A stretch of 64,000 bases of DNA from Chitinophagaceae bacterium UBA4411 (GCA_002400415.1 DGQP01000002.1:509284-573283), one strand, 5' to 3'. Positions 50,725-59,521 are shown, counted from the stretch's first letter. Numbers and translations: made by a program. Notes: a model not told the origin generated them from the letters alone.

Positions 50725-51267
50725 ATGCTCACCATTCATCATCCCTGGCACGGGGTTAGTTCCGGCGATAATGCCCCTGAAACCGTTAATGCGATCATTG
50801 AAATACCCGAAGGCTCCAGGTCCAAATACGAAGTAGATAAAGAAACAGGTTTATTAAAACTGGACCGGGTCATTTATTCCTCATTCCATTACCCGGTTAA
50901 CTATGGTTTTATTCCCCGCACACTCGGGTTGGATAATGACCCGCTGGATATACTGGTACTCTGCTCCCAATCGATCAGGTCTTTGTGCCTTGTAGAAGCA
51001 AAAGTGATCGGCAATATGCAAATGATTGACAATGGCCAGGAAGACGATAAAATCATTGCGGTGGCAGCGCATGATCCTTCTGTAAACCACTACAAGAAAA
51101 TGGAAGACCTCCCGGGGCATTTTCTACTGGAGTTGCGCAATTTCTTTGAACAATATAAAGCGCTAGAAAATAAAAAAGTGGAGATTGATAATTTCCAGGA
51201 CAAAGAAACAGCCTGCCGGATCATCACAGATGCGGTCGGTTATTACAAAGAGCATTTCGCCAAGTAA
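50725..51267 (+). CDS. ppa: Inorganic pyrophosphatase, family I
   Basis: This 180-residue soluble enzyme hydrolyses pyrophosphate to two phosphates with Mg2+. The metal-binding signature DNDPLDILVL is present, with SSFHYPVNYGFIPRTLG before it and the GSRSKYEVDKETG region near residue 30. Family I enzymes are strongly inhibited by fluoride, so the direct neighbourhood with crcB makes sense. The next gene follows after 2 bases. Confidence 0.96.
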   Translation: MLTIHHPWHGVSSGDNAPETVNAIIEIPEGSRSKYEVDKETGLLKLDRVIYSSFHYPVNYGFIPRTLGLDNDPLDILVLCSQSIRSLCLVEAKVIGNMQMIDNGQEDDKIIAVAAHDPSVNHYKKMEDLPGHFLLELRNFFEQYKALENKKVEIDNFQDKETACRIITDAVGYYKEHFAK

Positions 51268-51269
51268 TT

Positions 51270-51713
51270 ATGAACCTCAACCAGCAAAAAAACATGACAG
51301 CACAACTGGTGATAACTGTAATCGCTATCGGCCTGGCGGCTGGTGTGCTGAGCGGATTAGTGGGTGTGGGTGGCGGTATTATCATGGTACCGGTATTGGT
51401 TTTATTTATGGGTTATACCCAGCACCAGGCGCAAGGAACATCGCTGGCAGTATTGACAATGCCGGTTGTTATCCTCGCTTCCTTTTATTACTACCAGCAA
51501 TGCCAGAAACTGGGAACACCGATTAATCTGAAAGTAGTGGGATTGCTGGCCCTGGGTTTTTTAGCCGGGGGATATTTTGGAAGCAAGATCGCCCTGATGA
51601 TCAATACAGAAGCATTGAAAAAATTATTTGCAGTTCTGCTCCTTTATACCGCCTTTAAAATGCTGGGATGGGACGCACTATTGTTAAAATGGCTTAAGAA
51701 TCTCTTTTCATAA
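51270..51713 (+). CDS. Half-size TSUP (TauE/SafE) membrane protein
   Basis: This 147-residue protein has about four spans, half of the usual 240-270 residue TauE/SafE transporter. The hallmark of one repeat is present: AAGVLSGLVGVGGGIIMVPVL and HQAQGTSLAVL. Half-length members are common in Bacteroidota and presumably dimerize. TSUP proteins carry sulfite, sulfonates or other organic anions; the substrate is unknown. A second ATG at 51294 is an alternative start. It lies 2 bases after ppa and is probably in the same operon. Confidence 0.88.
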   Translation: MNLNQQKNMTAQLVITVIAIGLAAGVLSGLVGVGGGIIMVPVLVLFMGYTQHQAQGTSLAVLTMPVVILASFYYYQQCQKLGTPINLKVVGLLALGFLAGGYFGSKIALMINTEALKKLFAVLLLYTAFKMLGWDALLLKWLKNLFS

Positions 51714-51722
51714 TATTTCAAA

Positions 51723-52352
51723 TTGAGGAAATTACTTTTTCCTATACTGATCTTCATTTGCTGCCAACCTGCTTTCAGCCAGAAAAAATTTGACTATAAG
51801 CCTGCTGTATCCTCCTTTTATAAAATATCTCCCTTTGATAGAGAACCCGACAGCCTGTTCCGGGAGTTAACAGGCGACCCGGATTTGCTGGTGGATACGA
51901 TTATCTATCCCACTGATACCACTTTGTTTTACCTGAGGGGTTACTATAAAACGTTCAACCCCTTCTCATCCGCAATAAAAAAAGTTGAGCTGCTCTATTT
52001 TCAGTCAAATGTTATACGTGATAATATAAAAGGCAAAGACCGGATCCTTACCTATATGATAACCGGTATCACAGATTCAACTGAAAACGGAAGACGTGCA
52101 GCTGTTGCTGAAGAAAAAAAGATATTCGACGGATTATATGATTTATTTACAGCATGGGCGTATAAAAAATCGGGGAGAAAAGATAGTTATCGAGGGGCTA
52201 ATCACTATTATAAAACAGGCTCTGTTGTACCCGTATTTTCAGGATGGGGCATATGGTATAAAACAAAAAAAGACTATTGTGTATCGGTTAATACCACCAT
52301 CTCTTTCCTTGCAGAAGCTGATAAAATAATAAAGAGCTTTAAAATAAAGTAA
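51723..52352 (+). CDS. Secreted protein of unknown function (paralog 1)
   Basis: This 209-residue protein starts with TTG at 51723 and has a signal peptide (LLFPILIFICCQPAFSQ). The mature part contains SFYKISPFDREPDSLFRELT, TDTTLFYLRGYYKTFNPFSS and a Tyr/Lys-rich C-terminal half. It aligns along its length with the next gene, most clearly in the PF...D.L....DP and DTTLFYL / DSTLFFL blocks. I do not recognize the family. It follows the TSUP gene by 9 bases. Confidence 0.75.
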   Translation: MRKLLFPILIFICCQPAFSQKKFDYKPAVSSFYKISPFDREPDSLFRELTGDPDLLVDTIIYPTDTTLFYLRGYYKTFNPFSSAIKKVELLYFQSNVIRDNIKGKDRILTYMITGITDSTENGRRAAVAEEKKIFDGLYDLFTAWAYKKSGRKDSYRGANHYYKTGSVVPVFSGWGIWYKTKKDYCVSVNTTISFLAEADKIIKSFKIK

Positions 52353-52418
52353 AAAAATAAGGTCTCGCCATATCCTTTGCTAAAATCTGTTACTTTAGAA
52401 TACTATTACGATAACCAC

Positions 52419-53039
52419 ATGAAGAAACTGTACTTTTTCTTTATCCTCTTTTTCTGCCTGCAATCTCAAAGCCAGCAATTTTATAAGATCAGTAAAAATT
52501 ATTACCGGGCTGACCCTTTCCGCCAGGAATTCAGCAGTTTCCTCAATCAATTGATGAAAGACCCGCTGCTCAGCAGTAAAACAATTCATAAGAAAACAGA
52601 CAGTACCCTTTTTTTCCTGGATGGAAACTATAATTCATATTCCCCTTTTTTCTTTAAAGCCACCTATACCAAAGTAGTGCTGGCAGAACGGGAAGAAGCG
52701 GTGGATTCTACCGGGCAACCTTATAACTTTTTCCTGTACCAATTGGTGGGTTATGCACCAGCCGGGGAAGACGGCATTAAAGATGTGCAGCAGGAGTTTG
52801 AAAAATTCTGCCGCCAATATAAACGGGGCTTTACAAGAGATAATTACAGGGAACTGAAATTACAGGATCAGCAGAACGGGGAAATCAGGGACTATTATTA
52901 TAAAGACCTGCTGCTCTCCCCGCTCACGGTGGCCTGGGCCACTAATAAAGACCATTCGGAGAATGTATTTGCTATCACCATTCGTTTTTCGATTGTTGAA
53001 AACATGGCTTATTTACCAATACCGGCGGATGGCCTTTAA
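52419..53039 (+). CDS. Secreted protein of unknown function (paralog 2)
   Basis: The ATG at 52419 gives a clean signal peptide (MKKLYFFFILFFCLQSQSQ); 14 further codons of open frame upstream look like leader. The mature protein (about 187 residues) has NYYRADPFRQEFSSFLNQLM and DSTLFFLDGNYNSYSPFF, matching the previous gene. The function is unknown. Its last 27 bases overlap the convergent NlpC/P60 gene. Confidence 0.75.
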   Translation: MKKLYFFFILFFCLQSQSQQFYKISKNYYRADPFRQEFSSFLNQLMKDPLLSSKTIHKKTDSTLFFLDGNYNSYSPFFFKATYTKVVLAEREEAVDSTGQPYNFFLYQLVGYAPAGEDGIKDVQQEFEKFCRQYKRGFTRDNYRELKLQDQQNGEIRDYYYKDLLLSPLTVAWATNKDHSENVFAITIRFSIVENMAYLPIPADGL

Positions 53040-53780
53040 TTGATGGGTTCTTTCGCCTGTCCCGGAATTGATGATTCCCTTTTTGTCTATACTATCAATC
53101 CTTACCCGGCCGGAGGCATGAATAATCTTATCATTGCCAAGCAGTATGCCCACATGAACAATTTCTTCCTTATCATCAAAAAAAGCAAGATCACCCGCCC
53201 TGGCCTCTTTCAATTTTTTTACAGCACTTCCTTCCTGTGCCTGCTGCCAGGCATCTCTCGGCAGATTAATTCCTATCAACCTGTAATTTACTTGTACAAA
53301 CCCGCTGCAATCAACACCCAGAACAGTGCGGCCACCCCAGAGATAAGGAGCATTCAGCCATTGCATGCATAATTTTTCAAGTAAATCAGCAGCAGGTTGC
53401 TGCCCGCTTGTTTTAATACAAATTCCTTGATAGCTGTACTCCAGTGTTCCGAACTTACCTTTTCCATTTTCAAAAGCCGGCAATAACGACCCTGCCGGGA
53501 GATGCATTTCTGCACCGGCAATAGTAATTGTATTAAGCAAACCTGATGTAACAAAAGGAGCCCCTGCCTTTGCCCCGCTTTCAGTCACTTCTTCCAACAG
53601 GGTCCTCGTCATCCAGCCTTCATAATGGTCATGCAGGCTTCGGACCTTTACCCACAGTTTACCTCTTTCACCAAGTATCTTCACGGCCTCGCCAAACAAG
53701 AGATGATTTGTCATTTCCCGCTGATGCTTTGGCTTTCTGCGGACAGGTGCCGCCGGTACTGAAACGATCGCAAACTCCAT
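53013..53780 (-). CDS. NlpC/P60 peptidoglycan hydrolase
   Basis: This 255-residue protein has an N-terminal SH3-like part (about 1-75; APVRRKPKHQREMTNHLLFG, KVRSLHDHYEGWM), a linker domain and a C-terminal NlpC/P60 domain (about 125-255). The catalytic cysteine is in GVDCSGFVQ, the histidine in IVHVGILLG, and IIHASGRVRID follows. These enzymes are gamma-D-glutamyl-diaminopimelate endopeptidases such as YkfC. No signal peptide is visible, so it may act on imported muropeptides in the cytoplasm; this is inference. Confidence 0.92.
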   Translation of the reverse strand: MEFAIVSVPAAPVRRKPKHQREMTNHLLFGEAVKILGERGKLWVKVRSLHDHYEGWMTRTLLEEVTESGAKAGAPFVTSGLLNTITIAGAEMHLPAGSLLPAFENGKGKFGTLEYSYQGICIKTSGQQPAADLLEKLCMQWLNAPYLWGGRTVLGVDCSGFVQVNYRLIGINLPRDAWQQAQEGSAVKKLKEARAGDLAFFDDKEEIVHVGILLGNDKIIHASGRVRIDSIDKKGIINSGTGERTHQLKAIRRYW

Positions 53781-53835
53781 ATTATTTATTTTGGCGAAAT
53801 TAATTAATACATTCTGACTTGTTCTGGTATGAAAT

Positions 53836-53843
53836 TATTTTTG
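53836..53843 (+). promoter_or_regulatory. -7 element of the ECF sigma gene
   Basis: TATTTTTG matches TAnnTTTG exactly, 39 bases before the GTG start. No TTG lies at the usual distance, so another sigma factor may be involved. Confidence 0.4.
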
Positions 53844-53882
53844 TATTGCATCTAATCAGAATAAAATAGCTATTTTCCGTTT

Positions 53883-54464
53883 GTGGCCGGCGATAAGTAC
53901 AACCATATTACTGATCAGGAACTGCTGGAAAAATTCTATGCAGACCATAATAACGAATGGCTCGGCATTTTACTGCAACGCTATACCCTGCTGCTGCTGG
54001 GTGTATGCATGAAATACCTGAAAAATGAAGAAGAAGCGAAAGACAGTGTACAGCAGGTTTTCCTGAAAGTGATACAAGAACTGCACAAATACAAAGTGGA
54101 ATATTTCAAATCCTGGCTCTATATGGTGGCCAAAAACCACTGCCTGATGAAACTGCGGGACCGGCAGGGCAAAATACCGGCCGAACTGACAGAAAAAATT
54201 ACAGCAACCCCGGAAGAGGAAACAGACCGGCAGGCTTTATTACAGAACGACCACACATTGAACCTGATGGAAGCCGGCCTTAAAGAGCTGAACCGGGAGC
54301 AGCAGCAATGTGTAACTTTGTTTTACCTTGAAAAGAAAAGCTACCAGGAGATTACAGAAGAAACAGGGTTTTCCATGTTGCAGGTAAAAAGTTATATCCA
54401 GAATGGAAAACGTAACCTGAAAATCTGGATCGAGCGTAAACTAAATGAAAAAGCAGACCGCTGA
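53883..54464 (+). CDS. ECF-type RNA polymerase sigma factor
   Basis: This 193-residue protein has sigma region 2 (about 30-100; QRYTLLLLGVCMKYLKNEEE, DSVQQVFLKVI, FKSWLYMVAKNHCLMKLR) and region 4 (about 130-185; LNREQQQCVTLFYLEKKSYQ and EITEETGFSMLQVKSYIQNG). It starts with GTG at 53883 (AGDKYNHITD follows). The stop is 3 bases before a small membrane-protein gene that is its likely partner. The target genes are not known. Confidence 0.92.
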   Translation: MAGDKYNHITDQELLEKFYADHNNEWLGILLQRYTLLLLGVCMKYLKNEEEAKDSVQQVFLKVIQELHKYKVEYFKSWLYMVAKNHCLMKLRDRQGKIPAELTEKITATPEEETDRQALLQNDHTLNLMEAGLKELNREQQQCVTLFYLEKKSYQEITEETGFSMLQVKSYIQNGKRNLKIWIERKLNEKADR

Positions 54465-54467
54465 GTA

Positions 54468-54836
54468 ATGGCTGATAACCTGAAAGACATATTATCAAAT
54501 TTATCAACAGAGATTGACCAGGAAACCTTGTTGCTTTACCTGCAGGATAAACTGCCGGAAGAAAAGAAACACGAGCTGGAAAAACAATTACTGGATAATG
54601 ATTTTGCTGATGATGCCCTGGAAGGTCTGAGAGAAATAAAGGATAAGCAGCAGATATCCTATATGGTGGAAATGCTGAACCGCGACCTGAAAAAGAAAAC
54701 GGAGAAGAAAAAAAAGAGGCAGGAAAAATTAAAATTCAAAGATCAGCCCTGGTTATATATTTCTATCCTGATACTTCTGCTCTTAATTGTACTTAGCTAT
54801 TTTATCCTGCACAGGATGATCAACGGGCAGAATTAA
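54468..54836 (+). CDS. Small single-span membrane protein, probable anti-sigma factor
   Basis: This 122-residue protein has an acidic cytoplasmic N-part (about 1-75; STEIDQETLLLYLQDKLPEE, KKHELEKQLLDNDFADDALEGL), a very basic stretch (KKKTEKKKKRQEKLK) and one membrane span near the C-terminus (YISILILLLLIVLSYFIL) with only about nine residues outside. It lacks the His-x3-Cys-x2-Cys zinc anti-sigma motif. Position and layout suggest that it holds the preceding sigma factor; the tiny outer part makes periplasmic sensing by this protein alone unlikely. Confidence 0.75.
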   Translation: MADNLKDILSNLSTEIDQETLLLYLQDKLPEEKKHELEKQLLDNDFADDALEGLREIKDKQQISYMVEMLNRDLKKKTEKKKKRQEKLKFKDQPWLYISILILLLLIVLSYFILHRMINGQN

Positions 54837-55042
54837 CAACTGCCATTTCTAATCCCCAATCCGGGCTAACACTGTTTTCCCCCGACTTTTCATGTGGATA
54901 TATGGGAGTTTGCCCACAGATTTTTCACGTTCCCATCCTTAATATGAAGTTATTATTAACTTTAAGTTAATCAGCTGCCCGCTGATGAAAGGGTTGTACT
55001 TTTTACCGCAATTATCACCTGCATTTATTAAATACTTTCATT

Positions 55043-55528
55043 ATGCGTTGGGAAAAAAGCAAATCAACTTCGGCCAATGAGATATATCACTTATGGGACA
55101 AGGATAAGCAATTACTGACGCTGACATTGCATCCTTTTTCCAATACTGCCCGGGTGGAGTCCGCTGCAGAAAAAAGAGTATTTCTTATCCGGAAGGAAGG
55201 TTTTCTGCGCAATAAAACAGTTTTACGAAGTGAATACGGAATTAAAATAGCCGAACTGGGGCATGATAACAAAGAGAATTTCATTGACATGAATGATGAA
55301 CGTTTCTATTACAGCATTCATAACAACCCTACGGCAGAACTGGTCATTTACAAAGAATCAATGGATAAACCTTCCGTGGTTTGCGGGCTGAATGTGGTAG
55401 ACGAAAGCCCGGCTGTTCAATTTACCCATAGTAGCCATCTTTCTTCTGAACCAGGTTTGCTGATGGCCCTTTGCTGGTACATGTTCCTGCCGGTCGCAAA
55501 AGAGAATGTGGCGGAGTACGCCCAATAA
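55043..55528 (+). CDS. Conserved protein of unknown function
   Basis: This 161-residue soluble protein starts MRWEKSKSTSANEIYHLWDK and has a mostly beta pattern with LRSEYGIKIAELGHDNKENF and FYYSIHNNPTAELVIYKE, loosely like the tubby/LURP-one type beta fold. No signal peptide, membrane span or catalytic motif is seen. It lies alone, convergent with the Mur ligase. I do not recognize the family. Confidence 0.7.
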   Translation: MRWEKSKSTSANEIYHLWDKDKQLLTLTLHPFSNTARVESAAEKRVFLIRKEGFLRNKTVLRSEYGIKIAELGHDNKENFIDMNDERFYYSIHNNPTAELVIYKESMDKPSVVCGLNVVDESPAVQFTHSSHLSSEPGLLMALCWYMFLPVAKENVAEYAQ

Positions 55529-55534
55529 AAATTG

Positions 55535-56911
55535 CTACAGGCTATCCCATATTTTTTTAGCAAACTGTTCTAACGAAGGGTCTCTTGCACCCATAAGAAT
55601 CAATACACAATCACCAGTGAAATGGGACCGGAGCGCTGGTAATAAATCATCCCTGTTCTCTACGAAGAAGGCGGACCTGTTCAATGCTTTCAGGTCATTG
55701 ACCAGGTCATTGGCAGAAATATCTTTTACCGCGGTACCACCTGCATAAAAAATCTCACTCATCCATATCTCATCTTGTTGCCGCAGCACTTTTGCGATCT
55801 CCTGAACAAAATCATTTCTTAAAAACTTTGTAGGCCCGTACCCGTGTGGCTGGAACCAGGCAATCACTTTGGAGGCTATGGGCTGACAGGCCTCAATCGC
55901 TGCGGCACACTTCACCGGGTTATGCGCATAGTCATCAATCACCCATACGCCCTGTTTATTCCCCAAAACCTGGTGACGCCGATAAATACCCTCATAGTTT
56001 TTTAAGGCCGCTGCCGCAACAGCCAGGTCAACACCCAACTGGTTAGCGACCGCAACAGCAGCCACGGCATTCTCCATATTATGGCGGCCAACTACGTTCA
56101 GGTTAAAAACAGCTTTGTTAATATGGAAAGAAATGCCAAGGCCTTCCTGCCTGAAATTACCGGCGATATAACCAGCTCCTGATTCCCCGTCAAGAGAAAA
56201 ATCGTATTGCTTATCCTGCGAAAGCTGTTTAGCTAATTCATGCGACTGGTTGACTACAAACTTCCTGCTGTTCTTTTTAAAAATTTCAAATACTTCCATC
56301 AGTACACTGATCTCCTTATGATCCTTATCCACATTCAGCAGCAATCCGATCTCAGGTTTATACTGCACAATTGATCCGTCACTTTCATCCGCCTCAATTA
56401 CCAGCCATTCCCCGGCTCCTACTTTGGCATTGCCGATCTTTCCTTCTTTAATGATACTTACCAGGCCCGCCCCGCTGATGATACTCGGCTGCAAACCGGC
56501 ATACTCAAGTATATCAAACAACATCGCACTGGTTGTACTTTTTCCACTGGTACCTCCCACTGCAATGGTCTTCTTACTACCGGCAATAATGGAAAGTAAT
56601 TCTGATCTTTTGATAACAGGAATATTAAGTTGTTTTGCTTTCTGCACTTCCATCACAGTATCCTCAACAGCCGTTGATACTACCACAAGATCCGTTTCCT
56701 TAGTAATCCCTTCCCCATTCTGCACAAAGCACCTGATTCCCCCGTCTTCCAGCTTTTCCTTTATCTCATTGTATTCCCCATCTTTAAAAAAACGGTCACT
56801 CCCGGATACCTGTTTGCCTGTTCCCTGCAGGTATTGCGCAATAGCACTCATTCCGGTACCAGCAATGCCAATAAAAAAAGGCTGTTTGAAATCATTTACC
56901 GACTGAATCAT
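55535..56911 (-). CDS. Mur ligase family protein (MurC/Mpl-like)
   Basis: This about 458-residue ATP-dependent ligase has an N-terminal Rossmann domain (FFIGIAGTGMSAIAQYLQGT), the central P-loop GGTSGKSTTSAM near residue 120, the ADESDGS and GRHNMENAVAAVAVANQLG motifs, and a C-terminal domain (VWVIDDYAHNPVKCAAAIEA). The order fits MurC or Mpl, which joins UDP-N-acetylmuramate to an amino acid or recycled tripeptide. It is far from a division cluster, so recycling (Mpl) is more likely than MurC. I prefer the ATG at 56911 (MIQSVNDF); an ATG at 56926 adds five residues. Confidence 0.85.
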   Translation of the reverse strand: MIQSVNDFKQPFFIGIAGTGMSAIAQYLQGTGKQVSGSDRFFKDGEYNEIKEKLEDGGIRCFVQNGEGITKETDLVVVSTAVEDTVMEVQKAKQLNIPVIKRSELLSIIAGSKKTIAVGGTSGKSTTSAMLFDILEYAGLQPSIISGAGLVSIIKEGKIGNAKVGAGEWLVIEADESDGSIVQYKPEIGLLLNVDKDHKEISVLMEVFEIFKKNSRKFVVNQSHELAKQLSQDKQYDFSLDGESGAGYIAGNFRQEGLGISFHINKAVFNLNVVGRHNMENAVAAVAVANQLGVDLAVAAAALKNYEGIYRRHQVLGNKQGVWVIDDYAHNPVKCAAAIEACQPIASKVIAWFQPHGYGPTKFLRNDFVQEIAKVLRQQDEIWMSEIFYAGGTAVKDISANDLVNDLKALNRSAFFVENRDDLLPALRSHFTGDCVLILMGARDPSLEQFAKKIWDSL

Positions 56912-56993
56912 ATTGCAAATAAACACATTTTCAATTCATCCGCCACTTCCTTCAGCCTGTCATGCTGCCCGGCAGTTGATGCATTTTTAGGTA

Positions 56994-57022
56994 TTGTCCC
57001 GCAGAAACCACTGTTATCATTG
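56994..57022 (+). promoter_or_regulatory. Promoter of the glycosyltransferase gene
   Basis: TTG (56994-56996), an 18-base spacer and TATCATTG (57015-57022; one mismatch to TAnnTTTG) precede the start codon by 36 bases. Confidence 0.5.
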
Positions 57023-57058
57023 TACTTCAATTAAACCTTACCATAAAAGTCATTAACA

Positions 57059-58444
57059 ATGAAGAGGAACAATCTGAGTAATGATGCCAGGCAATCTGTT
57101 ACTGCCCTGGCCGGCAAAAAGATACTATTTGCCAATTTTCCTGCCGATGGTCACTTTAACCCATTGACGGGGTTAGCAGCACATTTAAAACAGCTGGGTT
57201 GTGATGTCCGCTGGTATACATCCGGAATTTATGCTGGTAAGATCAGAAATTTAAATATTCCCCTCTATCCGTTTAAAAAAGCGAAGGATATCAACGCCAC
57301 CAATATGGAGCAGGTTTTCCCGGAACGGGAAAAGATCAAAGGAACGATTGGTAAACTGAGGTTTGATATTATCAATGCCTTTGTATTAAGAGGCCCGGAG
57401 TATTATGCAGACCTCCTGGATATTTATGAGGAATTTGCTTTTGATCTTGTGGTTGCAGATTGTGCGTTCTCCGGCATTCCTTTTATTACCGATAAGATGG
57501 ATATCCCCGTCGCATCTGTCGGTGTGTTCCCGTTGCCTGAGACTTCTGTCGACCTGGCTCCACCGGGCCTTGGCATGACCCCATCTTATACATTTATCGG
57601 CAAGATGAAACAAAGTTTCCTCCGCTATATTGCTGATCGTGTATTATTCCGTAAAGCAAACAAAGTAATGCATACGGTATTAGAGGAATATGGTATTGCA
57701 CATTATAATCTCAGCGCTTTTGATCTGCTGGTAAAAAAAGCAACGATCCTGCTGCAAAGTGGCACACCAGGTTTTGAGTACTACCGCAGTGATCTTGGAA
57801 AAAATGTACGCTTCATCGGTTCTCTTCTCCCCTGTCAACCCCAAAAACAAAAAACCGCCTGGTTCAATTCCCGGCTGAATCAGTACGAAAAAATGGTGAT
57901 CGTAACACAGGGTACGGTAGAAAAGAACCCGGAAAAGATCATTATACCCACGCTGGAAGCATTTAAGGACACCAATATACTGGTAATTGCCACAACAGGT
58001 GGTTCTGGTACGGAAGAGTTAAGGAAACGTTTTCCGCAATATAACCTGGTCATCGAAGATTTTATCCCCTTTGCAGACATTATGCCTTATGCCGATGTTT
58101 ATATTACCAATGGAGGATATGGCGGTGTGATGCTGGGCATCGAAAATCAATTACCCCTGGTAGTGGCCGGTGTTCATGAAGGCAAAAACGAGATCAACGC
58201 AAGGGTTGGGTATTTTAAACTCGGGGTGAACCTGAAAACAGAATGGCCTAAACCATTGCAAATGAAAAAAGCGGTGGAGGAAGTACTGGAAAATAAAATG
58301 TATAAAGAGAATGTGGTGAAACTGGGAAAAGAATTCAGCGGGTACGACCCAAAGGAACTCAGCAGCTATTATATAAAAGAAATACTAAGGAAAACGGGGC
58401 GGTTATATACTTCGGTGAAAAGGGAGGAAGAAAAAATCTATTAA
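57059..58444 (+). CDS. GT1-family glycosyltransferase (UGT/MGT type)
   Basis: This 461-residue GT-B enzyme has the N-terminal acceptor domain (about 20-240; FANFPADGHFNPLTGLAAHL) and the C-terminal UDP-sugar domain (about 265-420; MVIVTQGTVEKNPEKI, VIEDFIPFADIMPYADVYIT, NGGYGGVMLGIENQLPLVV). The GGYGG takes the place of the common GG(x)NS in the donor loop. It resembles macrolide or zeaxanthin-type glucosyltransferases; the acceptor is unknown. It is a single gene with a promoter and a terminator. Confidence 0.88.
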   Translation: MKRNNLSNDARQSVTALAGKKILFANFPADGHFNPLTGLAAHLKQLGCDVRWYTSGIYAGKIRNLNIPLYPFKKAKDINATNMEQVFPEREKIKGTIGKLRFDIINAFVLRGPEYYADLLDIYEEFAFDLVVADCAFSGIPFITDKMDIPVASVGVFPLPETSVDLAPPGLGMTPSYTFIGKMKQSFLRYIADRVLFRKANKVMHTVLEEYGIAHYNLSAFDLLVKKATILLQSGTPGFEYYRSDLGKNVRFIGSLLPCQPQKQKTAWFNSRLNQYEKMVIVTQGTVEKNPEKIIIPTLEAFKDTNILVIATTGGSGTEELRKRFPQYNLVIEDFIPFADIMPYADVYITNGGYGGVMLGIENQLPLVVAGVHEGKNEINARVGYFKLGVNLKTEWPKPLQMKKAVEEVLENKMYKENVVKLGKEFSGYDPKELSSYYIKEILRKTGRLYTSVKREEEKIY

Positions 58445-58467
58445 AGTATGCAGGCTGTAATCACCTT

Positions 58468-58495
58468 ATGCCGGGCCGGGTGGTCCGGCATTTTT
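58468..58495 (+). terminator. Terminator of the glycosyltransferase gene
   Basis: ATGCCGG and CCGGCAT pair across GCCGGGTGGT and are followed by TTTTATAA. It reaches the stop codon of the convergent gene. Confidence 0.8.
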
Positions 58496-59003
58496 ATAAG
58501 CTGTCTTTCTTATTGGCCCTGATCATTTCCGGGTAGCCCCATTTTTTGGAAAGAGCAGTCACAGCCATCGCAATACGTTTAGTCCGCGTCATTTCCGTTT
58601 TAGCTTCATCTACCCATTTACTGAAATAGCGTTGGTGTGAACCTGCCAGGGACAGGAAGAATTCTTTAGCAGGCGGTTCATCGTTCAGGCATTCCATAAA
58701 ATCGGCATTAAAGACAAATTCGCTTTTGTCTTCCGTCAGCTGAACGTGAAGAAGAGCACCATGCTTCTTGGCAATCCCTTTCCTGATAGCAGCATTTAGT
58801 GCAAGAATAAACTTACCACCACCCATTGGAATGGCAGACATTCGTTTAACCGGGAAAGCATCCAGTTTGCCTTTTACCTTAAACTCCTTTTTATTTCCCG
58901 GTTTTAGCTGCCGGGCAAGATCAGCAGGTATTTCAATATATGTCCAGCCTGTCTTCTCTCCCTGTTTGTCAAACTTGTGTATCGTGGTCGTGAATTGTAC
59001 CAT
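58494..59003 (-). CDS. YdeI/OmpD-associated family protein (DUF1905)
   Basis: The ATG at 59003 gives a 169-residue protein with an N-terminal DUF1905 barrel (FTTTIHKFDKQGEKTGWTYI, KPGNKKEFKVKGKLD, GGKFILALNAAIRKGI) and a C-terminal YdeI/OmdA-like helical part (PPAKEFFLSLAGSHQRYFSK, EMTRTKRIAMAVTALSKKWG). An upstream ATG at 59051 would add 16 residues but runs into the divergent gene. Function is not established. Confidence 0.85.
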   Translation of the reverse strand: MVQFTTTIHKFDKQGEKTGWTYIEIPADLARQLKPGNKKEFKVKGKLDAFPVKRMSAIPMGGGKFILALNAAIRKGIAKKHGALLHVQLTEDKSEFVFNADFMECLNDEPPAKEFFLSLAGSHQRYFSKWVDEAKTEMTRTKRIAMAVTALSKKWGYPEMIRANKKDSL

Positions 59004-59071
59004 AGCTGCGCCAGAATGATTAAATTTCGGTATTGGCAACGAGATCAACAAACCCTCCTGTCTGCGATTTT

Positions 59072-59521
59072 ATGAAAAAAATGATTACCCTGTTGTTTGA
59101 AAAATTTTCAGCCAAAGTAACTAAAGCTACCGGTAAACCGCTGGCCTTTATACTGGCCTTGCTGATCATTGCAGGCTGGGTCATTACCGGGCCTATCTTT
59201 CATTATTCTGATACCTGGCAGCTGGTGATCAATACAGGCACCACCATCATCACTTTTTTAATGGTATTTGTAATCCAGCAATCACAAAACAAAGACACCG
59301 TGGCTTTACACCTGAAGCTGAACGAACTGATCGCAGCCTCTTCCTCTGCCAGCAACCGCCTGGTGGATGTGGAAGATCTTTCCACGGAAGAACTGGAAAC
59401 GATCAAAAAATTCTATGTGAAGCTTTCTGAACTGGCAAAAAAAGAAAATGATATCCATTCAACGCATTCAGTTGATGAAGCTAAAAATATCCACCACCAG
59501 AAAAGGACCCGTCGTAAATAA
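59072..59521 (+). CDS. Low-affinity iron permease-like small membrane protein
   Basis: The ATG at 59072 gives 149 residues with two membrane spans (about 20-38 LAFILALLIIAGWVITGPIF, and 52-70 TGTTIITFLMVFVIQQSQNK) and a helical cytoplasmic tail (NKDTVALHLKLNELIAAS, and DLSTEELETIKKFY). The pair of spans and QQSQNKDTxALxLKLNELI are the signature of the low-affinity iron permease domain family (Fet4-related). Iron transport has not been shown for the bacterial proteins. It is divergent from the YdeI-like gene. An in-frame TTG at 59033 is less likely as start. Confidence 0.85.
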   Translation: MKKMITLLFEKFSAKVTKATGKPLAFILALLIIAGWVITGPIFHYSDTWQLVINTGTTIITFLMVFVIQQSQNKDTVALHLKLNELIAASSSASNRLVDVEDLSTEELETIKKFYVKLSELAKKENDIHSTHSVDEAKNIHHQKRTRRK

